A stretch of DNA of 6,103 nucleotides, from contig CAMBHH010000197.1 in NCBI GenBank assembly GCA_945866505.1, positions 1 to 6,103 of the forward strand. Direction: 5' to 3'. This DNA comes from Flavobacterium psychrophilum. Lineage in GTDB: Bacteria > Bacteroidota > Bacteroidia > Flavobacteriales > Flavobacteriaceae. Shown here in pieces: positions 1 to 5,767 of the stretch; position 1 is the first letter of the stretch; the number at the start of each line of letters is the position of its first letter. The notes under the pieces are model-generated. The model saw only the letters and a program-made list of their open reading frames with translations. It searched no databases and was not told the DNA's origin. The position numbers and the translations under genes are program-made.

Positions 1-389
1 TTTTTTAAGAATAAATAGTCAAATAGTTTTCCGAATACACCAAATGGAGTTTCATATTGCAGTTTGTCAGTCATTGTGGTAATTCCATTTATTTCTTCAA
101 AAAAATGCTGATGTTTGAATGATTTGAATTTTCCTTCTTCCATTTCATCTATAAAATAGGAATAATAAGTCATTGCGGTAATTCGACTTTTATGAGTGAG
201 ATATAATCCAAAGTGTTTGCCTCGCCAAGTAACCGTTTCATTATGATTTATTAGTCCAGATGTCACTCCAGCGATTGCTATTTCATTCGATTTGCTGGCT
301 GATAGCTGATGAATATCTATGTTTCTGGAAGCATCAAAAACGGTTTGAATTGAGGCTTTTATCTTTGTTGAGAGATTTATGGTTGTCAT
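1..389 (-). CDS. SRPBCC-family ligand-binding protein, C-terminus cut by window edge
   Basis: This open frame runs off the left edge; 129 residues are visible and no stop is reached. The start is the ATG at 389-387, which overlaps the TGA of the upstream gene as ATGA. The N-terminus (TTINLSTKIKASIQTVFDAS) is the usual opening of START/Bet v 1-like SRPBCC proteins, whose first strand leads into a helix after a V-F-D/A motif. Near residues 90-124 come FKHQHFFEE, then TTMTDKLQYETPFGVFG and LFDYLF, matching the conserved late strands and the start of the long C-terminal helix. Family members are usually about 150-160 residues, so roughly 20-30 are probably missing. The fold forms a hydrophobic cavity for lipids or other small molecules. 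There is no signal peptide or membrane segment, so it is probably cytoplasmic. Its ligand is unknown. It is the last visible gene of the operon that begins at the regulator at 3414. Confidence 0.85.
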   Translation of the reverse strand, partial: MTTINLSTKIKASIQTVFDASRNIDIHQLSASKSNEIAIAGVTSGLINHNETVTWRGKHFGLYLTHKSRITAMTYYSYFIDEMEEGKFKSFKHQHFFEEINGITTMTDKLQYETPFGVFGKLFDYLFLK

Positions 390-784
390 TGGTTTTCTTT
401 GAATTTTAATTTAAGAAATATCCCTGTAATAATTGATGCTATAGAGTACGATATTGCAATGTCTTTCATTATGCTTCCTTTGATTATTAACGCGGTTGAG
501 ATTACTCCAATTACTGCAAATGATATCAATATAACTTTTGCAAAATTCAGATTTATGCTTGTTCTTGCTAAATAGTAATATAGGAATGCATATAAAATAT
601 ATGTTGGTGAGGAGAAGAGTAAACTAAAAATAATTGCAATAGGGTAAACTTCTAATAAACCAACAATTTTATTAGGTTGTGAAATAGTGATGTACATTAA
701 AATTTCAGAAACTATGGGGCCTAATAATAAGGTAAAGCCACAATGTTTATAAAGATAAATCCAATTTATATTTTTTATCCTCAT
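386..784 (-). CDS. Small polytopic membrane protein, unknown function
   Basis: This 132-residue protein is not one I recognise. It is strongly hydrophobic, with probable membrane segments near residues 15-33, 43-73 (long, broken by Pro60, so possibly two passes), 82-101 and 108-125. The short polar tail is basic (KLKFKENQ). There is no cleavable signal peptide, lipobox or metal-binding motif. The start is fixed by the ATGA overlap with the end of the epimerase gene (784-781), and its own stop overlaps the start of the SRPBCC gene in the same way (389-386). It is therefore sandwiched, translationally coupled, between two soluble proteins that often occur together. A membrane partner or anchor for them is a reasonable inference but is not shown. 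It has no evident similarity to the other small membrane proteins in the window. Confidence 0.8.
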   Translation of the reverse strand: MRIKNINWIYLYKHCGFTLLLGPIVSEILMYITISQPNKIVGLLEVYPIAIIFSLLFSSPTYILYAFLYYYLARTSINLNFAKVILISFAVIGVISTALIIKGSIMKDIAISYSIASIITGIFLKLKFKENQ

Positions 785-1692
785 TTTTTTAATAAATTTT
801 GAAAAGCAGTATCAATATTTACAAATTTGAATTTGAATCCGTTTTCTAAAAGTCTTTTGGGGATTACATTTCTGCTTTTTAAAACTAATTCGGTTTCTGT
901 TCGAATAATGAACGAGCCTATTTTCAACAGAAAGGCACTGATTGGAATACCGATGGGAATACCAACTGCTTTTTGAAGTTGTTTCATAAATTCAGTATTG
1001 GAAATTGGCCTAGGAGAAACAATATTGACAACTCCAGCCATTTCATTTTGAATGATAAAATCAACAGCATAGGCAAAATCATCTTCGTGAATCCAACTGA
1101 TAAATTGATTTCCATTTCCTTGTTTTCCGCCAAGACCAATTTTAGCGAGTGTTTTCAAAGGGATAAATGCACCTCCATTTCTTCCTAAAACAATTGAAGT
1201 TCTTAAAGCGGTTTTTAAGGTATTTGGCGTTTCAATTTTGAAAAATGATTTTTCCCAAGATTGAGCAACGTTCATAGAAAAATCATTTCCAATTTCACCG
1301 TTTATTTCATCCATTTGTTTGTCTAATGAAAAGCGATAAATGGTAGAAGTTGATGAATTCAGCCAATGTTTTGGTGGGGTTTTGCAACTTAACAAAGCTT
1401 TGTTTAAAATTTTGGTGCTTTGAATTCGAGACAATAAAATTTCTTTTTTATTCTTTTCAGTATATCGACAGTCTACGGACTTTCCTGCAAGATTTATTAA
1501 AACATCTGCGTTTTCTAACTCTATTTCCCAACCTGATAATGTTTTGGCATTCCAGTTTACATATTTTATTCCGTCAATTGTTTGCGATTTTCCTCTTGTT
1601 AGAATGACAATTTCCGGGAATTTATCTTTGAAATGGTTTATTAGAACTTCTCCTAAAAAACCTGTTCCGGCTGCTATTATTAGTTTGTTCAT
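781..1692 (-). CDS. TIGR01777-family (YfcH-like) NAD(P)-binding epimerase/oxidoreductase
   Basis: This is a 303-residue extended SDR protein, the normal length for the family (relatives include E. coli YfcH and eukaryotic SDR39U1). The Rossmann nucleotide-binding loop is at the N-terminus (IIAAGTGFLGEVL, residues 5-17). It is followed by NADVLINLAGKSVDCRY near 60-76, the STSTIYR active-site region with MDEINGEIG near 113-134, and the family signature LRTSIVLGRNGGAFIPL. Next comes GLGGKQGNGNQFISWIHEDDFAYA. The last ~50 residues (FLLKIGSFIIRTE...RNVIPKRLLENGFKFKF) match the DUF1731 C-terminal domain. Substrates are unknown across the family. It is presumed soluble and cytoplasmic. The preceding spacer of 65 bases carries a perfect palindrome, and the following gene overlaps by 4 bases. 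No promoter motif of the Bacteroidota type lies just upstream, so it probably shares the transcript from the regulator. Confidence 0.92.
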   Translation of the reverse strand: MNKLIIAAGTGFLGEVLINHFKDKFPEIVILTRGKSQTIDGIKYVNWNAKTLSGWEIELENADVLINLAGKSVDCRYTEKNKKEILLSRIQSTKILNKALLSCKTPPKHWLNSSTSTIYRFSLDKQMDEINGEIGNDFSMNVAQSWEKSFFKIETPNTLKTALRTSIVLGRNGGAFIPLKTLAKIGLGGKQGNGNQFISWIHEDDFAYAVDFIIQNEMAGVVNIVSPRPISNTEFMKQLQKAVGIPIGIPISAFLLKIGSFIIRTETELVLKSRNVIPKRLLENGFKFKFVNIDTAFQNLLKK

Positions 1693-1718
1693 AATGGTAA
1701 TTTATTTTAATGATTAAT

Positions 1719-1745
1719 CCTAACAGGTTTTTAAAACCTGTTAGG
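1719..1745. repeat. 27-base near-perfect-symmetry palindrome (13-base arms)
   Basis: The arms CCTAACAGGTTTT (1719-1731) and AAAACCTGTTAGG (1733-1745) are exact reverse complements around a single central T. The palindrome fills the middle of the 65-base gap between the 128-residue membrane protein and the epimerase gene. In RNA it would form a long stable hairpin in either direction. On the minus strand it is followed by ATTAATCATT rather than a run of T, so it is not a classic terminator. I recall very similar palindromes being common between genes in Flavobacterium genomes, which would make it a dispersed repeat; I could not check this. It could attenuate transcription or protect the 3' end of the upstream message. 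Confidence 0.8.
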
Positions 1746-1757
1746 TTTGTGGTAGAA

Positions 1758-2144
1758 TTAAGCTTTAAATACTAATCTTTCGTCGTTTTGAGTCTCTTTC
1801 GCTTTTCTTTTTCCTCTAAAAAAGCAATACAAATTAACGAATAACATTAGGCCAAGATAGATAGAAAATCCACCAATTTTATAACTCAATGCTTCTATTA
1901 AAGTTTGATAATCGTTTTTGTATTCGCTTATGGTTAATATCATCAATGCAAAACCTAGATTGAGCAGATAAAATCCTGTTTCGAAAAGTTTGTTTGTTGC
2001 ATTTGCAATTTCTTCTCTGCCTTTGAAAATGTCAAGCATATAAATTTTTCCATTTTGGAATAAAGTTCGTGAAACATAATAAGTTAAGGAAATTGCGATT
2101 GGTAAATAGATGGCGTAACCAATAAGAATTTTTGTAGTTTCCAT
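1758..2144 (-). CDS. Small membrane protein, paralogue of the gene upstream
   Basis: This 128-residue protein has no family I can name. Probable membrane segments lie near residues 6-24, 53-72 and 88-109. A charged tail follows (RGKRKAKETQNDERLVFKA) that is likely cytoplasmic. It aligns without gaps to the 115-residue product of 2164-2511 at a constant two-residue offset. About 27 of some 100 positions are identical, including IGY-IYL near the N-terminus, NG at 31-32, YLLN-G at 59-64, and the spaced E84, K89 and N104. The two genes are therefore a tandem duplication that has diverged. The 19-base gap to the upstream gene indicates one transcript. The start at 2144 is the only sensible ATG and places the first membrane segment at the same position as in the paralogue. 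The extra C-terminal tail is absent from its sister. Confidence 0.8.
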   Translation of the reverse strand: METTKILIGYAIYLPIAISLTYYVSRTLFQNGKIYMLDIFKGREEIANATNKLFETGFYLLNLGFALMILTISEYKNDYQTLIEALSYKIGGFSIYLGLMLFVNLYCFFRGKRKAKETQNDERLVFKA

Positions 2145-2163
2145 AATAATAAGTGTTTAAGTG

Positions 2164-2511
2164 TTATTTAATTAATTTGTGAATGTATTTAGTTAGTACT
2201 ATAATGTTGGTGTAATGCATTGCCGATATAATAAAAATAATGATGGCTGTTTTTAGAGCAATAACCTCTACGAGTTGATGGATCGAAAGTATTTTCTCCC
2301 ACGAAATCAAAGTCATTGCACAATAACCGATATTCAAAAGATAATAACCTAAAAGTAAAATTTGATTTATTTTTTGACATAAATCCGCGTGATTTGGAAT
2401 CAATTCTGAAACGAATATGTTTCCATTTTTATAACAGATTTTACCCACTTTAAGGATGATGAAAATTGTTATAACGAGATAAATACTGTATCCAATGATG
2501 TTGCCATTCAT
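2164..2511 (-). CDS. Small membrane protein, paralogue of the gene downstream
   Basis: This 115-residue protein has three probable membrane segments (residues 4-22, 50-70 and 86-108). Between the first two is a polar loop containing NGNIFVSELIPNHADLCQK. It contains the same pattern as the next gene: IIGYSIYL at 5-12, NG at 29-30, YYLLNIG at 56-62, then E82, K87 and N102. It differs in lacking a charged C-terminal tail and in having three cysteines (26, 45 and 64). The ATG at 2511-2509 overlaps the TGA of the upstream gene (ATGA), so translation is probably coupled. The function is unknown. The conserved polar residues within hydrophobic stretches hint at a specific role such as subunit contact or ligand binding, but this is inference. 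Pairs of related small membrane proteins often form heteromers. Confidence 0.8.
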   Translation of the reverse strand: MNGNIIGYSIYLVITIFIILKVGKICYKNGNIFVSELIPNHADLCQKINQILLLGYYLLNIGYCAMTLISWEKILSIHQLVEVIALKTAIIIFIISAMHYTNIIVLTKYIHKLIK

Positions 2512-2855
2512 TTGTTTGCTTTTTTATAAATTATAATTGAAAGAAAAAGTGTCAAAACAAGAGGGATAAACATTAAGATGAAATATAAAATATCGCTATT
2601 TAGAAATTGCGCATTTAGCAACCATATTAAAAAGAATAGGATTACTGATACTATATAAATCTTAAGGTATTTATCCTTAGGTTCGTCGATTAGCATTTGG
2701 ATGCCAATAACAACCTGAAATAACCCAGCAAGTATTGTTAAGAACAAGCCGTAACCTATTAAGTTTCCTTCTTGTGGATTAATTAAAAAACCTAATAAAA
2801 TTAAGGTTACAGGCAAACCAACAAAAAAGCAATTTAGGTAGTTTAAAATTTTCAT
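2508..2855 (-). CDS. Small four-pass membrane protein, unknown function, first gene after the regulator
   Basis: This 115-residue hydrophobic protein has probable membrane segments near residues 8-25, 33-55, 65-81 and 88-109, and a basic end (YKKANK). I do not recognise a family. It shows no convincing alignment to the two paralogous membrane proteins that follow. Its start at 2855 lies 16 bases from the second copy of the TAAACTTTCA dyad and 55 bases after the regulator's stop. It is thus the first gene whose expression that site could control. The coding end overlaps the next gene by 4 bases. No Shine-Dalgarno sequence precedes the ATG, as is usual in Bacteroidota; the leader just upstream is CTTAATAACT. 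Confidence 0.78.
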   Translation of the reverse strand: MKILNYLNCFFVGLPVTLILLGFLINPQEGNLIGYGLFLTILAGLFQVVIGIQMLIDEPKDKYLKIYIVSVILFFLIWLLNAQFLNSDILYFILMFIPLVLTLFLSIIIYKKANK

Positions 2856-2870
2856 AGTTATTAAGCGTTT

Positions 2871-2898
2871 TAAACTTTCAGAAAAAAATGAAAGTTTT
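2871..2898. promoter_or_regulatory. Putative operator, copy 2 (upstream of the membrane-protein genes)
   Basis: This is an inverted repeat with arms TAAACTTTCA (2871-2880) and TGAAAGTTTT (2889-2898), separated by 8 bases (GAAAAAAA). Nine of the ten outer pairs are complementary. It matches the copy upstream of the regulator gene at 19 of 20 arm positions with the same spacer length. It sits in the 55-base gap between the regulator's stop and the next start. I see no TAnnTTTG box between it and that start, so it may act as a roadblock to read-through or control a degenerate promoter. It is probably bound by the regulator encoded at 2911-3414. Confidence 0.72.
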
Positions 2899-2910
2899 GA
2901 TTAAATTTTT

Positions 2911-3414
2911 TTATTTCATAATCTTTAGAACCAATCTTCCCAACCAATTTTCATTGAATTCCGTTATTTTATCTAACATATTGTCCGCTTTCAAAACAAA
3001 ATCATAAAGTTTTGTTGTTTGATCTACAAAATGTTTTTCTTCTACTGAATCTTTGGATTCAATCGAGGAAACTTCTTTTAAAATTTTAAGAGCAGGTTTG
3101 ATTTCGCGTTTGCTTCTTTCTCTAGCAATTTTAGAAGCAAGTTCATCTAAATCTTTTTCGGCTGTAAAAAATTCTCTTCGCTCTCCTGCTTTGTATTCTT
3201 TGTAAACAATTCCCCAATCCATTAATGCTCGTAAGTTCATACTGGCATTTCCGCGTGAAATTTGCAGTTCGTCCATAATATCTTCCATAGAAACAGCATC
3301 GTTCGACACCATTAACAAAGCGTGAATTTGCGCCATCGTTTTGTTAATTCCCCATTGAGAACCTAATGCTCCCCAGGTTTGAACGAACTTGTTTTTTGCT
3401 TCTTTGAATTCCAT
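2911..3414 (-). CDS. GbsR/MarR-family winged-helix transcriptional regulator
   Basis: This 167-residue protein matches the GbsR-type branch of MarR-like regulators. Its N-terminal helix (FVQTWGALGSQWGINKTMAQIHALLMVS, residues 10-37) is typical of the family. The helix-turn-helix follows at about 43-67 (VSMEDIMDELQISRGNASMNLRALMDWG), with recognition helix SRGNASMNLRALM. The wing is near 69-84 (IVYKEYKAGERREFFTA). Residues 86-167 are helical and charged, suiting dimer formation. The best-studied relative, Bacillus GbsR, is a choline-responsive repressor; the effector here is unknown. The gene has its own promoter, with an inverted repeat over the -33 box, and a second copy of the repeat follows the stop codon. 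The simplest reading is a dimeric repressor that controls itself and the genes downstream. The start ATG at 3414 is about 20 bases from the predicted transcript start. Confidence 0.87.
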   Translation of the reverse strand: MEFKEAKNKFVQTWGALGSQWGINKTMAQIHALLMVSNDAVSMEDIMDELQISRGNASMNLRALMDWGIVYKEYKAGERREFFTAEKDLDELASKIARERSKREIKPALKILKEVSSIESKDSVEEKHFVDQTTKLYDFVLKADNMLDKITEFNENWLGRLVLKIMK

Positions 3415-3440
3415 TTTGGTTTTTTTTTCTTTTGATGAGA

Positions 3441-3472
3441 CAAATGTAAGTAAGAGTTTTTAAACTTTCAAA
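3441..3472 (-). promoter_or_regulatory. Bacteroidota-type promoter for the regulator operon
   Basis: Read on the minus strand, a TTTG -33 element (3472-3469) is followed after 20 bases by TACATTTG (3448-3441), an exact match to the Bacteroidota -7 consensus TAnnTTTG. Transcription would start near 3434, leaving a leader of about 20 bases before the regulator's ATG. I found no equally good match in the other intergenic gaps, which supports one operon running from here to the left edge. Confidence 0.75.
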
Positions 3473-3488
3473 AATAAATGAAAGTTTA
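3461..3488. promoter_or_regulatory. Putative operator, copy 1 (covers the regulator promoter -33 box)
   Basis: This is a perfect inverted repeat: TAAACTTTCA (3461-3470), spacer AAAATAAA, TGAAAGTTTA (3479-3488). The spacing between half-site centres is 18 bases, close to two helical turns, as expected for a dimeric winged-helix protein. It overlaps the predicted -33 element and lies just upstream of the -7 box, so bound protein would block RNA polymerase. The same motif recurs on the other side of the regulator gene. Confidence 0.78.
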
Positions 3489-3524
3489 TTTTAAAATAAA
3501 ACCGAAATATTGCTACTTCGGTTT
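3489..3524 (-). terminator. Rho-independent terminator after the M3 peptidase gene
   Basis: On the minus strand, AAACCGAA (3524-3517) pairs with TTCGGTTT (3506-3499) across a 10-base loop, and the stem is followed by TATTTTAA. It lies 33 bases beyond the peptidase stop codon and directly upstream of the regulator's operator. It thus separates the two transcription units. The stem has only three G-C pairs, so it may leak. Confidence 0.7.
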
Positions 3525-3556
3525 AAATCTGAAATTTAAATTCGTTAATCTTAAAT

Positions 3557-5602
3557 CTATAAAAGCCCCGCTCGCTTCAACAAAGCATCCGCTTTCGGTT
3601 CTTGCCCTCGAAAACGTTTGTACAATTCCATAGGCAATTCGGTTCCGCCTTTAGAAAGTACATTGTCTTTGAATTTGGTCGCCACTTCTTTATTGAAAAT
3701 CCCTTTTTCCTGGAAATAAGCAAAAGCATCTGCATCCAAAACTTCCGCCCATTTGTAGCTGTAATATCCAGAAGAATAACCGCCAGCAAAAATGTGAGAA
3801 AACGAAACCGACATACAGTTTTCGGCTACATCCGGATATAAAGTAGTGCCTTCAAAAGCGTTGCGTTCAAAGGCTTTGATATCATTAATTTCGGTTGGAT
3901 TGTTGCTGTGAAAAGCCATATCCAATAAGCCAAAACTCAATTGACGCAAAGTCGCCATTCCTTCCTGAAAACTCGCACTTTCCTTAATTTTTTCGACATA
4001 TTCTTGTGGAATGATTTCACCTGTTTCATAATGTTTGGCAAACAATGCCAAAGCTTCTGGCTCGTAACACCAGTTTTCCATCACTTGACTTGGCAATTCG
4101 ACAAAATCCCAATAAACGGATGTTCCGGATAAACTTGGATACGTTGTATTCGCCAACATACCGTGTAATCCGTGACCAAATTCGTGGAATAAAGTCGTTA
4201 CTTCATTGAAAGTCAATAACGATGGTTTGGCTTCCGAATTCTCGGAAGTGACAATTGGCGGCGTGAAGTTACAAACGTTCGAAATATGCGGTCTTTCATT
4301 CACGCCATCTTTGATATATTGTGATTTGAAACTGGTCATCCAAGCGCCGTTTCGTTTCCCTTTTCTTGGAAAGAAATCGGCGTAGAAAATAGCGACTAGT
4401 TCGCCAAATTCATCTTTGACTTCATAAGTCATTACTTCTTCGTGGTACTTTTCAATGTCGAATATTTCGGTGAACGTTAGTCCAAATAATTTTCCAGCTA
4501 TAGTAAAAGCACCATTCAAGACGTTTTCTAATTGAAAATAAGGTTTCAGTTTTTCATCATCCAAATTGAATAATTTTTGTTTCAATTTCTCCGAATAATA
4601 GGCGCCATCCCATTTTTCCAGATGGTCAATTCCGTCCAACTCTTTGGCGAAAGCCGTTAATTCAGCAAATTCTTTTTGAGCTGCAGGTTTTGCTTTAGAC
4701 AATAAGTCATTTAAAAACGATTTAACTTTGTCCGGATTTTGTGCCATTCTTTCTTCTAAAACAAAATGCGAATGAGTTGCGTATCCTAATAAATTCGCTC
4801 TTTCAAAACGCAATTTGGCAATCTTCAACGTAATTCCCTGATTGTCGAATTCATTGTTTTGAAATGCTTTTTTACCGGCTGCAATAGCCATTTCCTTTCT
4901 CAAATCGCAATTGTCTGCATAGGTCACAAACGGAATATAACTTGGAAAATTCAAAGTAAAAATCCAGCCTTCCAATTCCTTGCTTTTTGCCAACGATTTT
5001 GCAGCTTCAATGGTTCCTTCTGGAAGTCCTTTTAAATCTGATTCATTAGTAATATGCAATTGGTAATTGTTGGTTTCTGCCAAAACATTTTCCCCGTATG
5101 TCAGTTTTAGTTTTGCTAATTCCGTATCAATTTCACGTAGTTTTAATTTTTTATCTTCAGTAAGCAAAGCTCCATTTCTAGAAAAACTTTTGAATTTCTT
5201 GTCTAATAAAGTCCATTGTTCTGGCGTTAAATTCAGGCTGTCTTTTTGCTCATAAACGGCTTTTATCCTTTTGAATAAATCTTCGTTTAATGTAATGTCA
5301 TTGCTGAATTCAGTCAGTAAAGGCGAAACTTCTTGAGCGATTTTTTGCATTTCTTCGCAAGTTTCTGCCGAATTCAAATTAAAGAAAATAGACGATAAAC
5401 GATCCAAGGCATTGCCAGAAAAATCCAGAGCTTCGATTGTATTTTCAAAAGTTGGAGCTTCTGGATTATTAATTATAGCATCAATTTCAGCTTTTGCAGA
5501 AGCGATGTTTTCGATAAAAGCTGGTTTATAATCGGATAGTTGTATCTGCGAAAACGGTGCAGAGTTGTGTTTGGTGTTGAATGTAGAAGTTAGGATACTC
5601 AT
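3557..5602 (-). CDS. dcp: M3-family zinc metallopeptidase, peptidyl-dipeptidase Dcp-like
   Basis: This 681-residue protein has the length of E. coli Dcp and oligopeptidase A. M3 enzymes enclose a deep channel and cleave short peptides; Dcp removes C-terminal dipeptides. The zinc motif HEFGH is at residues 473-477 (catalytic Glu474), and the third ligand is expected to be Glu502 in DFVELPSQ. The substrate-binding loop AGGYSSGYYSYKW is near 606-618. The N-terminal helical domain (FSQIQLSDYKPAF, then PTFENTIEALDFSG) and the stretches LKPYFQLENVLNG and NVCNFTPP resemble Dcp more than oligopeptidase A by recall, so the symbol is a family-level call. There is no signal peptide, so the enzyme should act in the cytoplasm, in peptide turnover. 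The start at 5602 leads directly into the conserved N-terminus. A terminator follows. A repeat-filled 165-base gap separates it from purE, and no clear promoter is visible there. Confidence 0.92.
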   Translation of the reverse strand: MSILTSTFNTKHNSAPFSQIQLSDYKPAFIENIASAKAEIDAIINNPEAPTFENTIEALDFSGNALDRLSSIFFNLNSAETCEEMQKIAQEVSPLLTEFSNDITLNEDLFKRIKAVYEQKDSLNLTPEQWTLLDKKFKSFSRNGALLTEDKKLKLREIDTELAKLKLTYGENVLAETNNYQLHITNESDLKGLPEGTIEAAKSLAKSKELEGWIFTLNFPSYIPFVTYADNCDLRKEMAIAAGKKAFQNNEFDNQGITLKIAKLRFERANLLGYATHSHFVLEERMAQNPDKVKSFLNDLLSKAKPAAQKEFAELTAFAKELDGIDHLEKWDGAYYSEKLKQKLFNLDDEKLKPYFQLENVLNGAFTIAGKLFGLTFTEIFDIEKYHEEVMTYEVKDEFGELVAIFYADFFPRKGKRNGAWMTSFKSQYIKDGVNERPHISNVCNFTPPIVTSENSEAKPSLLTFNEVTTLFHEFGHGLHGMLANTTYPSLSGTSVYWDFVELPSQVMENWCYEPEALALFAKHYETGEIIPQEYVEKIKESASFQEGMATLRQLSFGLLDMAFHSNNPTEINDIKAFERNAFEGTTLYPDVAENCMSVSFSHIFAGGYSSGYYSYKWAEVLDADAFAYFQEKGIFNKEVATKFKDNVLSKGGTELPMELYKRFRGQEPKADALLKRAGLL

Positions 5603-5609
5603 TGTTTTG

Positions 5610-5756
5610 TTTTTTAGCCCCGATAGAAGTGAAAATCCTTTTTGGGCTGGGGTTCAGCCCAAAAAGATTACTTCACTCTGCTTCCATTTTTTATCGGAGT
5701 TCAGTGAACTTCGTTTGTAACGAATGACGGGAAATAGCTCCTGAAAAAATACAGGA
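5610..5756. repeat. Intergenic element of nested inverted repeats, probably dispersed and multi-copy
   Basis: Almost the whole purE-peptidase gap is structured. The core is a perfect 11-base hairpin, CTTTTTGGGCT (5638-5648) with AGCCCAAAAAG (5656-5666), loop GGGGTTC. Outside it GAAGT (5626-5630) pairs with ACTTC (5670-5674), and CCGATA (5620-5625) pairs with TATCGG (5692-5697). To the right follow the 13-base palindrome AGTTCAGTGAACT (5698-5710), the hairpin TTCGTT-TGT-AACGAA (5710-5724) and TCCTG/CAGGA (5739-5743 with 5752-5756). The ends, TTTTTAGCCCCGATAG and GGGAAATAGCTCCTGAA, match by recall a repeat frequent between Flavobacterium genes. I could not check copy number. No stem is followed by a T run, so it is not a textbook terminator, though it could halt or stabilise transcripts. 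Confidence 0.65.
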
Positions 5757-5767
5757 TTCTTTTGAAA

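Noticed and set aside
973..1607. Plus-strand open frames at 973-1188 and 1350-1607
   Set aside because: They lie antisense inside the well-supported epimerase gene, have no recognisable motifs and no promoter; they are shadows of the coding strand.
2189..2380. A 63-residue minus-strand frame overlapping the 115-residue membrane protein
   Set aside because: It is in a different frame of the gene at 2164-2511, which is supported by the start overlap and by its paralogue.
3577..5255. Other open frames within the peptidase gene, on either strand (3577-3789, 3602-3841, 3941-4132, 5067-5255)
   Set aside because: All are short and embedded in a continuous 681-residue M3 peptidase with intact motifs. 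Their translations look like out-of-frame readings.
5638..5666. Calling the strong 11-base hairpin a rho-independent terminator
   Set aside because: Neither strand has a T run directly after the stem, and the hairpin is nested in a larger symmetric element, so it is better described as part of a repeat.
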